Positions 52,146-62,035 of a stretch of DNA of 64,000 nucleotides are shown here, piece by piece; the stretch's first letter is position 1, and every line of letters begins with the position of its first letter. The DNA comes from Paragorgia papillata (lineage: Eukaryota > Cnidaria > Anthozoa > Scleralcyonacea > Coralliidae). The stretch spans positions 2,222,501 to 2,286,500 of the forward strand of contig JAWNZC010000234.1 in the NCBI GenBank assembly GCA_035771165.1, in the 5' to 3' direction. Below the pieces are notes generated by a model. The model searched no databases. It saw only the letters and a program-made list of their open reading frames with translations, and was not told the origin of the DNA. The position numbers were made by a program, and so were the translations under genes.

Positions 52146-52410
52146 GAGCTATCATTTCCTTCAAATTATGAAGCTTAACCAACTATTAAAACCACCATCT
52201 GATTGGACAACCTTTTTAAACGAAACCTCACCCCCATACCACCCCCCGGTAATCACGCCCCCCGGAAACCCTAAACCTAATCACAACCCTCAGGGAAAAT
52301 GTGCCTCCTCTCCTTTATGTGTTCAAGTTTAACATCCCGCATGTGGGATGGTTTTATTAGATGGTTTTATTAGATGGTTAAGCTTCATATTTTGTAACCG
52401 ATGATACCTC
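52146..52410. mobile_element. MITE copy 2 inside the IS3EU-like transposase
   Basis: GAGCTATCAT and ATGATACCTC termini, TTTGTAC on both sides (52139-52145, 52411-52417). The uninterrupted site is visible in the right arm (inverse of 54487-54505), confirming insertion. Confidence 0.92.
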
Positions 52411-52741
52411 TTTGTACATGCTGTGGTCGAGCGGTGGACAGTTCTTTTACATTTTGTTCTTCTTGTGGAAATGCTTTGCCGCAGGTCGATGAAGATCAGC
52501 TTATCAGGCATTATTTTGAACAGGGCTATTCGTATGACAAGATTTTACTGTTCTTGTCGAAGTATCACAATATACGCTTTTCAATGAGGACACTTCAGGA
52601 ACGGCTATATCGCTTGGGTTTGAAAAGACTAAACGTTGACTTTGACATCCGTGAAGTGCGGCAGCGGAGAGTTACTCAGTTACTAAATGGCCCTGGTAAT
52701 TGTTCGGGGGGATATCGATCGGTGTGGCATAGAATGCAAAG

Positions 52742-52937
52742 CAGTGGCGGAAATTCACTTTTTCAGGTTGGGGGGCAAAGCCTCAAAAATATCCGACAAA
52801 TGCACGAAAAGCGTTGGATTTTGATTGTTTTTTCCCCCTTTTTGTCGAATATTTCCGACAAATTGACTATTTTGACATCGAGGTGGGGGGGGGGGGGGTG
52901 CCCACCCCACCCCACCCCACCTCAATTTCCGCCACTG
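52742..52937. mobile_element. MITE with CAGTGGCGGAAATT termini in the transposase
   Basis: CAGTGGCGGAAATT and AATTTCCGCCACTG are exact inverses; a long G run and CCCCACC repeats lie near the right end. No clear target duplication. The uninterrupted site is in the right arm near 54165. Confidence 0.88.
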
Positions 52938-53236
52938 TGTACTAGTACCTCGAAGAGTTATCGAACAACTGGTGCGAGAACTCGATCCTGTCGGTTGCCA
53001 AGAGCGCAGAGCCAAATCTTCAGAGCGACGGTATTACACCAATCCTGGATCAAATTTTTGTTGGCACACAGATGGCTACAAGTTAAAGCCATATGGCTTT
53101 CCGATACACGGCTGTATCGATGGCTTTAGCCGAAGAATAATTTGGTTATAGGTCTCAAGAAGCAATGACCCTGCGGTAACCGGTAATTTTTTCCTTGAAG
53201 CTGTACAAAACGAGAAGGGCTGTCCAACTCTCTTAA

Positions 53237-53575
53237 GGTGGCTCCATACAGTTGCATAAACAATTCGGAAAAAGAATAAAACTAAATGTTATGCATAGTT
53301 AAACATTCTGACAATCAAGAACTGTTACCAAATAATAGCAACAGTAGTTGCTATGGCAACAATGACGTTTCAAAATGGCTGCCAATTACCCTTCAAACTA
53401 ATTTAATTCGAAAAAAACTTTGGTGACCCCCCATTTTTCTTTTATTAAAACTTTTCTTGAAGTATGAGTAATCAATAGGCCGATTTAAAAAAAATTCTGT
53501 AGATCCAAATTTTTAAAAAATTAACAAACATGATTTTTTCGAGAGAAAAAAATATTCCTTCTACAGAATTTTTGC
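53237..53575. mobile_element. TTAA foldback family, copy 4 (truncated)
   Basis: TTAA at 53233-53236, GGTGGCTCCATACAG, then the left arm of the family; the right arm stops just after TTCTACAGAATTTTT. Confidence 0.85.
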
Positions 53576-53604
53576 TTCTTGGAAAATTGCTTCTTGAGAC
53601 CTTT

Positions 53605-54055
53605 AAAGTGCCTATGAAGCGAATATTAACTCTGTCTTATTTGAAAGAACACTTAAAATGATAGAGTAACATCTTTTGCAGTTTTTCGTTTCCTTGCTTC
53701 GTTCTTGAGATATTTCAGTTTGTTTGATGTAAATGTATCATGTTGCGACGTCACAAGTGCATAACGAGTTATCGAAAAACGTTATATATCTTTGCTATTG
53801 TCAAATATAATCACTTGAAAATCTACCTGTTTAGTGTTCTGGGCGAAACACACGCACATGCTTCCCTCCAATTATTTTGGTATAATAGCAAAGATATATA
53901 ACTTTTTTCAATAACTCATGTACAAATGTTTAATTTGCATATCAAACAAACTGAAATATCTCAAGAACGAAGCAAGGAAACGAAAAACTTCAAAAGATGT
54001 TACTCTATCATTTCAAGTGTTCTTTCAAATAAGACAAACTTAATTTTCGTTTCAT
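53605..54055. mobile_element. Foldback element at the centre of the IS3EU-like element
   Basis: CTTATTTGAAAGAACACTT, ATGATAGAGTAACATCTTTT, TTTCGTTTCCTTGCTTCGTT and GTTATATATCTTTGCTAT all recur inverted on the right side. Confidence 0.88.
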
Positions 54056-54520
54056 CAAAAATTTGATCAGGATTGGTGTAATTTGGCTCTGCGCTCTTGG
54101 CAACCGACAGGATCGAGTTATCGAACCAGTTGTTCAATAACTCTTTGAGGTACTTGTACACCTTGGAGTTGCAGGCTATGCCACACCGATCGATATCCCA
54201 CCGAACAATTACCAGGGCCATTTAGTAACTGGGTAACTCTCTGCCGCACTTCACGGATGTCAAAGTCAACATTTCGTCTTTTCAAACCCAAGCGATATAG
54301 CCGTTCCTGAAGTGTCCTCATTGAAAAGTATATTGTGATACTTCGACAAAAACAGTAAAATCTTGTCATACGAATAGCCCTGTTCAAAATAATGCCTGAT
54401 AAGCTGATCTTCATCGACCTGCGGGCTGCGGCAAAGCATTTCCACAGGAAGAACAAAATGTAAAAGAACTGTCTACCGTTCGACCACAGCATGTACAAAA
54501 CATATTTGTCAGAACTCTCC
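54056..54520 (-). pseudogene. IS3EU-like transposase fragment, inverted right arm
   Basis: Minus-strand sequence repeats the N-terminal half of the plus-strand copy without the MITEs: ATG TGG start at 54524-54519 region, zinc ribbon, FSMRTLQERLYRLGLKRRNV, VTQLLNGPGNC, YRSVWHSLQLQGVQVPQRVI and NPDQIF. It breaks by frameshift before the ribbon (around 54430, an extra CCCGCAG-type segment) and ends abruptly at about 54056, so the catalytic core is absent. It serves as the empty-site reference for both MITE insertions in the other arm. Confidence 0.8.
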
Positions 54521-54582
54521 ACATGGCTGTTTATTATTTGTTAATCTTATCTCGTTCCCAGTCTCCGAGTCACTCTTGTGCA

Positions 54583-55405
54583 CTGACGAAATATATTTGT
54601 GCACTGACGAAATTTATTTGTGCACTGACGAAATTTATTTGTGCACTGACGAAATATATTTGTGCACTGATGAAATATATTTGTGCACTGACAAAATTTA
54701 TTTGTGCACTGATGCGAAATATATTTGTGCACTGATGAAATATATTTGTGCACTGATGAAATATATTTGTGCACTGACAAAATTTATTTGTGCACTGATG
54801 AAATATATTTGTGCACTGATGAAATATATTTGTGCACTGATGAAATTTATTTGTGCACTGACGAAATTTATTTGTGCACTGATGAAATATATTTGTGCAC
54901 TGATGAAATATATTTGTGCACTGATAAAATATATTTGTGCACTGATAAAATATATTTGTGCACTGATGAAATTTATTTGTGCACTGACGAAATTTATTTG
55001 TGCACTGATGAAATATATTTGTGCACTGATGAAATATATTTGTGCACTGATAAAATATATTTGTGCACTGATGAAATTTATTTGTGCACTGATGAAATAT
55101 ATTTGTGCACTGATAAAATATATTTGTGCACTGATGAAATTTATTTGTGCACTGATGAAATATATTTGTGCACTGATGAAATATATTTGTGCACTGATAA
55201 AATATATTTGTGCACTGATGAAATTTATTTGTGCACTGATGAAATATATTTGTGCACTGATAAAATATATTTGTGCACTGATGAAATTTATTTGTGCACT
55301 GATGAAATATATTTGTGCACTGATGAAATATATTTGTGCACTGATAAAATATATTTGTGCACTGATGAAATTTATTTGTGCACTGATGAAATATATTTGT
55401 GCACT
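54583..55405. repeat. 21-bp satellite, right arm, with 147-bp higher-order repeat
   Basis: About 39 units of GTGCACTGATGAAATATATTT type. Four common variants: A (GATGAAATATA), B (GATAAAATATA), C (GATGAAATTTA), D (GACGAAATTTA). From about 55005 the order is AABCABC AABCABC AABCA, a 7-unit, 147-bp higher-order repeat. Long frames on both strands arise only because 21 is a multiple of 3. Confidence 0.95.
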
Positions 55406-55500
55406 GGAATATATATTCGTGCACTGGAATATATTCGTGCACTGGAATATATATTCGTGCACTGGAATATATATTCGTGCACTGGAATATATATTCGTGC
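55406..55500. repeat. Terminal 21-bp GGAATATATATTCGTGCACT units
   Basis: Five units with a palindromic GGAATATATATTC core immediately inside the right TIR; one or two equivalents at the left end (51810). Confidence 0.9.
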
Positions 55501-55564
55501 ACTGCGTATATGGGCCACCGTACTGATTGGCTGACTAATTGAAGTAAGGATTTTGATTGATTTT

Positions 55565-56235
55565 GATTGGAATGATTCCCTCAACTTTTCGATTTTGGCA
55601 GTTTCGCCACGTTCAAAAGGATGAAAAACGCTTATCTCGCCATTCATTCTGAGTCGAAAAAAGTTTTTTTTTTCAAATAAGGCTCCAAATACCAAATTAT
55701 CGGTGAAGATGATGTTTCTGACCAGAAGCTAGCAAAACAACACATTTGGAATGATTCCCTCAACTTTTCGATTTTGGCAGTTTTGCCACATCAAAATGTT
55801 GAAAAACGCTTATTAAGCCATTCGGAGTCGAAAAAAAGTTTTTTCTCAAATAAGGCTCCAAATGCCAAATTATCGGTGAAAATGATGTTTCTGACCAGAA
55901 GCTAGCAAAACAACACATTTGGAATGATTCCCTCAACTTTTCGATTTTGGCAGTTTTGCCATGTTCAAAATGATGAAAAACGCTTATCTCGCCATTATGT
56001 GTCGAAAAAAGATTTTTTCTCAAATAAAGCTCCAAATGCCAAATTATCGGTGAAAATGACGTTCATCATTTTGAACGTGGCAAAACTGCCAAAATCGAAA
56101 AGTTGAGGGAATCATTCCAAATGTGTTGTTTTGCTAGTTTCTGGTCAGAAACATCATTTTCACCGATAATTCGGCATTTGGAGCCTTATTTGAGAAAAAA
56201 ACTTTTTTCGACTCAGAATGGCGAGATAAGCGTTT
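55565..56235. repeat. Three tandem 175-bp copies plus one inverted copy
   Basis: GGAATGATTCCCTCAACTTT starts at 55569, 55748 and 55921 (spacing 179 and 173). From 56060 the same sequence follows inverted, ending ACTCAGAATGGCGAGATAAG. Confidence 0.92.
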
Positions 56236-56369
56236 TTATTTTTTTGCGGTCCGGTATCCATCTGATTCGCGCGCTCTGATTGGCTTAGCGAGCGGTCCGT
56301 ATCACACGATACGGACCCCGATACGGACCGCTGCGGATTTCAAAACAAAAACAAAAAAGTTTTACACTC
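56236..56369. repeat. Foldback fragment with CGGTCCGTAT motifs
   Basis: GCGGTCCGTATCACACGATACGGACC is a perfect-type hairpin; GGTCCGGTATCC and GGTCCGTATAG (57278) may be the outer ends of the element holding the next repeat. Confidence 0.5.
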
Positions 56370-57245
56370 TGTCATTTAAAATTGATCGATTTTTATAACT
56401 ATTTCGCTTGCCACAGAACAAATATATTTAGCAGAGAGCTACGGGGATGCAAATGAGTTTTATTATTGACAACTGCATGTGAAAACAGCGAATTTTAAAA
56501 GAAACGCTGGGAAAACTATGACAAAGCAAAATTTACGAGCGACATTTATAAAGTTTTAAAGTATTATTGCTCAATGACGTATGAAAACAGTTTAAAACGG
56601 TAGGCAAAACATACATAAACTTGTGAACACAGTATTTTGAATCACTAAATGAAATTATGTAAAAGTATATATTAAAAAAAGACATACCATGAGAAGACAG
56701 AAAAGCTGAAACCTTTTGATACTATTAACTGTCATTCCTCTGTTGTCCAACTATACTCAACAAAACCGCTACAAGTCTTTACCCTTTAGTCAAATATTTT
56801 CCACATGCCAACCTCATCGTGTCCTGTCTTTGAAAAAAGTTACAAATGGCTTACTACAAGCATTTTCGTCTTCAAACTCGAACGACCCACTTTCAATTTC
56901 CATGCAGTCAGCCGAGTATTGAAAGCAATTTCCCAAGCGAACAGCCAAAAACGAGCAAGCGACGAAGAAGAACGACGAAGAATCTTTATCAACTAAACTT
57001 TAAAAACACTAGGACTGCATTCTGACTTCCCTTCGTAACTAGATCGTCAAGTTTTGACTGCTTTTTTAATCACAAAAGAGGTTCCAAGCTTCCCTCTCAG
57101 ACTGCATGTCGGCAGTTGTTTACTGTCGAACGGTAAACTTTGGACTTTTGAATATCACGTGTATGTCATCTCGATTACGCAATTCAATTATGTTAATTTA
57201 CCTAATTATGTAAATTATAAATCGTACGATTAATAAAAAAAATAA
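56370..57245. repeat. About 900-bp dispersed repeat, copy 2
   Basis: Same orientation and order as 45955-46865 with a few indels, including a 36-bp gain near 56550. Confidence 0.85.
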
Positions 57246-57485
57246 ATATGTTATTTACCGTTTTGGTCGGTCCGTATAGAGAAATATTTATAGGTTGTTT
57301 TTTTTGTATTTGTAGGTTACAAGATCGATACAGGCAAAAATATTTTTCATATAGCATTGCAAAATTAGTTTAGTTAGGCTGTATTTTAAGAGGGTAACAC
57401 TACTAGGCAGTAATATAACTGATAACTCCGTGGTCATCTAATATTGGTTAGTTTGAAACCTAAGGGTCCGACAGTGGGGGGGGGG
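57246..57485. other. No feature recognised
   Basis: AT-rich; no gene or repeat beyond the CGGTCCGTAT motif at the start. Confidence 0.3.
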
Positions 57486-57879
57486 ACCACTGATCTCTAT
57501 AGGCAACTGGATTGCTCATCCTTCATGGTCAGCAGTAAATATTTTGAAGCCACTGGCGGCCATATTGGTACTCCATACCCAGCCCAGTGCACCTTGTGGG
57601 CTTAAGAGAAGTAAGACCATTGAACTATAAGAAGACTGGAACGATAACTCAGGGGGGGGGGGGGTGAAGCCAGTGCCAGTCCCTTTGCAGTTAGCTCCCG
57701 TGCTTCAAGTTACTTAATTTTCATCCTGCCATATATTTTGTTTGAGACAATAACAAATTCCTCCAAAACAACAGATTGAAATACATTGTTTTATACGTAT
57801 GTTTTTAGAAATAGCATTGGCTTCAATTTGATGTATAGTATAAGTTTCCTCGTTATTTTAAACTTTTTAAAATGTAGTA

Positions 57880-58255
57880 AATGTTCGACCATATTTCGCT
57901 GGGAAATAACACTAAGAAACTTGTTGTAGTTTTTCTGAGTTTTGAGCTGAAATACTTAACGCTGAACGTTGGGCTATATATGAAACTGCAGCTATTGAAA
58001 AATGCTATTTGGTATAGAAACTTCAAGACTTTTGCTAAAAGGGAAATAATTAAAAAATATAAAAACAACTGCCATTTTGTAACGTTCGGCAAACAAAATG
58101 GCAGTTGTTTTTATATTTTTTAATTATTTCCCTTTTAGCTAAAGTCTTGAAGTTTCTATGCCAAATAGCATTTCTCAATAGCTTCAGTTTCATATACATC
58201 CCAACGTTCAGCGTTAAGTAGTTCAGCTCAAAATTCAGAACATAACATTTAAAGA
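57880..58255. mobile_element. Foldback element centred near 58085
   Basis: AAACAACTGCCATTTTGT and its inverse flank AACGTTCGGCAAA; arms continue through AAGGGAAATAATTAAAAAAT and AACGCTGAACGTTGGG for about 140 bp. Confidence 0.88.
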
Positions 58256-58585
58256 TTTTTGGCTTCATCCATTCATAGGGCCTGACTTATGGAGTTAGCG
58301 TTCCAGTTTACTTAGGGCCTGTTCACATGAGACCGAGCAACCTCGTCCCCAACCTCGTACCCAGGGTTTTTCACTCTAGCGAGAGAAAAGACGCTGGTAG
58401 GAGCTGCTGACGCCACCTCCCATATTCTGGGTGGTGACGATTATTTTTTTCTGAGAGGGGAGGCAAAGTAATATTGTGTTCGGAGTCGGCTAGCGTCAGC
58501 GTCATGATTTTCCTACTTTTATTATAAATATTATCACTCGCGATATTTCCCATTGAATGTAAAAACATAATATCAGTCTTGAGCA

Positions 58586-58980
58586 ATGTCATTAAAAGTA
58601 AAGCTGTACCAGAAAGCTAGTCCAAGAAAAATCTACGCAACTCAAAATATAAACACAAATTGCTGTCGCCTGTGTCGTTCTGTTTGTGATGTGCGACACT
58701 CAAAAAAATGTATTCAAAATAAAGAACAAGATCTTATCGGCCGCGGAAGATATATACTGTGCTTCAATTCCCAATGCCGACTCACTTCCACGTTTGGTCT
58801 GCAGAGCTTGTGAAAGGCGACTTTTACAGTTTCGAGTCCTTCAAGTATGTTATTTCTGAAAGCCAAGCCACTTTTAATAGAGTTAAAAGATGCAGTACTT
58901 CCACTCCTCGACGGCATTTAAAAAAGATAGAAATGGCCGGACCTTTATTTACTTCAACCGAAAACCAACATGACAAAACG
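58586..58980 (+). pseudogene. Captured first exon of a ZAD-like zinc-binding protein, two frameshifts
   Basis: ATG at 58586 opens MSLKVKLYQKASPRKIY and a CRLCRSVCDVRH cysteine pair. After an A run at about 58705 a second frame gives SAAEDIYCASIPNADSLPRL and the second pair VCRACERR. After another slip near 58830 a third frame reads FESFKYVISESQATFNRVKR to the end. The C-x2-C ... C-x2-C layout with a following helix is that of the zinc-finger-associated (ZAD-type) domain. The exon ends at AAAACG followed by a consensus donor GTACGT at 58981, so it looks like a whole host first exon with its splice site. As it lies inside a Harbinger-like element, capture by the transposon is likely. The two slips make it non-coding unless they are assembly errors. 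Confidence 0.55.
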
Positions 58981-59920
58981 GTACGTAAAAAAATGGGCTG
59001 TTCTTTCATATGTTCTTGCGACCGATTTTGACAAAAGTAAAACCCTCTATCCTTCCCCGACAATAACCGACAAAACTCATCAAAAATGAAAAACTCCTGA
59101 AACTCGGCACAATATAAACTATCTGTTTGTTGGTTAATTCATGTTTCCGACTCCAAATTTCTCTCTCCCCTTCTTGAATCGCAGATATCATTAAAATTAT
59201 ACAAAACAGCAGTTGGTTTTACAGTGTAATTATATCTTGGCATTTGAGGCTTAGAATTTTGTAAGAAATGTTATTGAAACGACACGTACAAACGTTTAAA
59301 ACAGAACTGAAAAAACTCTTCTGCATACTTCTTCGACAAAAACTTAACTTCATTATAAACTACAATCAGTGACAAAATAACGTGGGACACTGTTAAAAAT
59401 CGCATATTTTATACTTAACGATGAATAATCGCTATTGCTAACTGCATGAAAGGTCATATATAAGGTTAGGCCAAACATTGCATGGAGTGAACTCAAAAAA
59501 TGGCAGATAACTTACGTTTTTAATACAATATCCATTGGCGGTTATACTGGTTTTAAATTGAAAACAATGCTCTATACTTGGTACCAAATGAAGATGCCAG
59601 ACTTCGAACTGTTTGATCGACCTGCCACTGCTATTGTAAAAAATAAAGTGCGAAAACTAACCTGCTTTAAAATTCCAAAGAGATAAATCGAAGATAGAAT
59701 TTTCAGCTAGCCAAGGACAATGTTTTAGGCATGAAATCACCAATATGAGTAATCTTCAATTGATGTCTCCATTTTTAAACAAGTAATTATTGACCAGTAA
59801 GTGTTTGCAATGATAATCGACAACCAGGTAGAAACATCTCAGTCTTTATTTTAAATAACAACTAGATTAGCCGGCGTAGACGACAGAATTCACCAAAATA
59901 ACAAAAAGAACATCCCCTCC
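58981..59920. other. Interior of the Harbinger-like element, no gene recognised
   Basis: AT-rich, starting with the donor of the captured exon, perhaps captured intron. No acceptor-linked coding segment was found. Confidence 0.4.
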
Positions 59921-59954
59921 CGTATTACATTTTTTGCTCGGTGCAACGTCAGCA

Positions 59955-60020
59955 AATCGTCAGCAGCTCCTACCAGGGTCTTTTCTCCAGCGGGCGCAGA
60001 GAAAAACCCTGGGTACGAGG
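59955..60020. repeat. Inverted counterpart of 58355-58415
   Basis: CAGCAGCTCCTACCAG and AGAAAAACCCTGGGTACGAGG are the inverse of CTCGTACCCAGGGTTTTT and CTGGTAGGAGCTGCTG, marking an inner foldback of the Harbinger-like element. Confidence 0.65.
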
Positions 60021-60021
60021 T

Positions 60022-60912
60022 TGCCTCGTCCCCAGGGCGTTTGAGGAAGGAAGCGAGCAGGCCGATCAAACGCCCTGGCAAAGGCTGGAATCACGTGAGA
60101 AAATATTCCAATATATTTGGAAAATTTTCCCGCCAGATTGACCACCGGGTTTCCGGTCTATGTACGGCAGCTTATATATTTGAATGAACTGAATTCATTA
60201 AATAAGCCGTTGTACAAGTCAATACAATAGAGTGTTTTCATCTGACGTCACGGCGGCCATATTGGTGTACCAAAACAATGAAATGGCGGCCATATTGGTG
60301 TACGGTATGGGAATTAGCTCTTTCTTATTCAACTATTTCGTATTGTTTCACCACCCCAATGGGGCCACCGATCACGTGAGTGAAAACGCTCTATTTATTG
60401 TTTCTACGAGAAATCCAACATGCTAAAATAGCTCGAAATAACCTTAACACACTGAAATAAACAAATACACTTGCCTGGGTTATTTGTGGTGAGTTTGCGA
60501 TGATATGTTGGTTAAGTTTCGTGATTGCTCCAGAATAACAACCCGTCAATATTATTATTACGGGTTGGTCTGGAGCAATCACGAAACTCTTCAAACCAAC
60601 ATATCATCGCAAATTCGCCACAAACAACAACCCAGGCAAGTGTATTTTGTTTATTTCAGTGTGTTAAGGTTATTTTGAGCTAGTTTAGCATGAGACAATA
60701 AATTGTATTGACTTGTACAACGGCTTATTTAATTAATTCAGTTCATTCAAATATTTAAGCGAACGTACATACGACCGGAAGCCTGGTGGTCAATCTGGCG
60801 GAAAAATTTTCCAAATATATTGGAATATTTTTTCGCGTGATTCCAGCCTTTGCCAGGGCGTTTGATCGGCCTGCTCGTTTCCTTCCTCAAACGCCCTGGG
60901 GACGAGGTTGGA
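60022..60912. mobile_element. Foldback element with nested MITE
   Basis: CCTCGTCCCCAGGGCGTTTG and its inverse form the ends; inner pairs are CAAAGGCTGGAATCACGTGA, GTTGTACAAGTCAATACAAT and GTTTCGTGATTGCTCCAGA. The left arm is interrupted by the MITE at 60227. Confidence 0.9.
60227..60394. mobile_element. GAGCGTTTTCA MITE, full copy C
   Basis: ATAGAGTGTTTTCA and TGAAAACGCTCTAT termini, TGACGTCA, two GCGGCCATATTGG blocks. Same orientation as copy B and about 95% alike by eye. Confidence 0.9.
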
Positions 60913-60914
60913 GA

Positions 60915-61295
60915 CCGATAACTCGGGGGGTAGGGATAACTCGGGGGCTAGGGTCAAAGTTGACCCTATTTCACATGATAAAACGCAACTACCGAGTTGT
61001 CCCTGGCCCCTGAGATAACCCTAGCTTCATGTGAACGCTTCACCCCGAGTTATCCCGAGCAACAGCATAAATACGCATGCCTAAGTTGACCCTACCCCCC
61101 CGAGATAACTCGGGTGAAAGCGTTCACACGCAGGTAGGGATAACTTGGGGGCTAGGGTTACCCTATCGCTCCGACCGAGTTATCCCTATCCCCCGAGTTA
61201 TCTCGGTCTCATGTGAACGGTTTACTTTTTTAACATGGAAATAAACTAACACCGAGTTATCTTGGGGGATAGGGATAACCCTACCCCCCGAGATA
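60915..61295. repeat. Degenerate GATAACTCGGGGGNTAGG repeats
   Basis: At least ten units of GATAACTCGG with adjoining GGGGTAGGG or inverse CCCTACCCC; both orientations occur and CATGTGAACG separates blocks. Likely subterminal repeats of the Harbinger-like element. Confidence 0.8.
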
Positions 61296-61321
61296 ACTCG
61301 CCTCATGTGAACAGGCCCTTA

Positions 61322-62031
61322 GAGTTCATGAATGAGTAAGACAGACTAGCTGTCTTGGGGAAAGCCGTAAAACAATTCTCACATGGCAATTTACTGTTAC
61401 TACCGAAAAACATAAAGGGAATACAAGCAAATACAGTCCGAAATTGTCAACTACATACTTCAAGGCATTGTAAAGACTTATGCTTTAATATCAAAGGTAT
61501 ATAGACAGTTTTATAATGAAGTTTAATATTGACTGATCATGATTTCGCTGTTGTTTACGAGTTTTGTGATATAGGCAACTTTTTCGATTAATGGGCAGAG
61601 TAAAAAACTACAAAATAACACGTTTTACTGCTAAATAATACCAAGAAATGCAAAAACTAAGCTTCTAAACCTTTTACAGTCTTCTTAATATAGCTTCATT
61701 TTTGGAGCCAGATGAGCAATCCAGTTATATAGAGATATCAGTGGACCCAACCAAGAATGCAGAACAGTATTATAATAATAAAATGCGGGAAAACAGTTAT
61801 ATTCTGGATCATACGGGTATAATGCCTTTACTCATCAAACTGAAAGGGAGAACCCTTGATATTCTGAGCAGCAATGGGGTATTAAACATTAACCTACAGT
61901 ATTCGTATCTGAGCTGGTAAAAATGGCCCCTTGTTTTACTCTGTCTAATGCCAGATGACTTTACTTGTCAAAGGGATCGAGAACCCTCGATCAGACATCC
62001 TAAGCAGTAATGAGTTACATGTAACAAGTGT
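61322..62031. other. No gene recognised
   Basis: AT-rich. 61925-61985 has the TTTACTCTGTCTAATGCCAG segment that also occurs in SPR intron 4 and near 62740. Confidence 0.35.
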
Positions 62032-62035
62032 TTAA

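Larger units (their letters stand above)
52114..53215 (+). pseudogene. IS3EU-like transposase, disrupted by two MITEs
   Basis: The gene starts ATG TGG (MWRVLTNMF) at 52114 and is split at 52146-52410 by a MITE. It resumes with a zinc ribbon (CTCCGR and CSSCGN), a helix-turn-helix region (YDKILLFLSKYHNIRFSMRT, then LQERLYRLGLKR) and GPGNC. A second MITE at 52742-52937 follows. After it comes PRRVIEQLVRELDPVGCQER and an integrase core start, CWHTDGYKLKPYGFPIHGCI plus DGFSRRIIWL. An in-frame TAG ends the frame after IIWL and the 3' part is lost into a TTAA foldback at 53237. The core resembles the eukaryotic 'integrase core' DDE family: an aspartate in HTDG and another in CIDGFS. Non-functional. 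Confidence 0.78.
51782..55522. mobile_element. IS3EU-like element with inverted arms
   Basis: Ends TACGGTGGCC and GGGCCACCGTA begin TIRs that continue ATATACGCAGTGCACGAATA. Exact 6-bp duplication CTGATT (51776-51781, 55523-55528). Each arm has a 21-bp satellite next to the TIR and then an integrase-type gene reading inward. TAY...RTA ends, 6-bp duplications and an IS3-type integrase fit the IS3EU superfamily. The centre has a TTAA foldback and another foldback, so the right arm is probably an inverted truncated duplicate. Confidence 0.7.
58315..61318. mobile_element. Harbinger-like element carrying a captured exon
   Basis: GGGCCTGTTCACATGAG and its inverse end it, TTA on both sides (58312-58314, 61319-61321), as in PIF/Harbinger. 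Contains a frameshifted ZAD-like exon (58586-58980), a foldback (60022-60912) and G-rich tandem repeats near the right end. Confidence 0.72.
57491..61746. mobile_element. Outer DNA transposon hosting a Harbinger-like element
   Basis: GGACCACTGATCTCTATAGG...ACTGGATTGCTCATC at the left pairs with GATGAGCAATCCAGT...ATATCAGTGGACCC at the right. Boundaries are approximate and no target duplication was found. Confidence 0.5.

Noticed and set aside
54570..55534. Several open frames of 250-316 codons on both strands
   Set aside because: They result from a stop-free 21-bp tandem repeat whose length is a multiple of three; no unique protein sequence is present.
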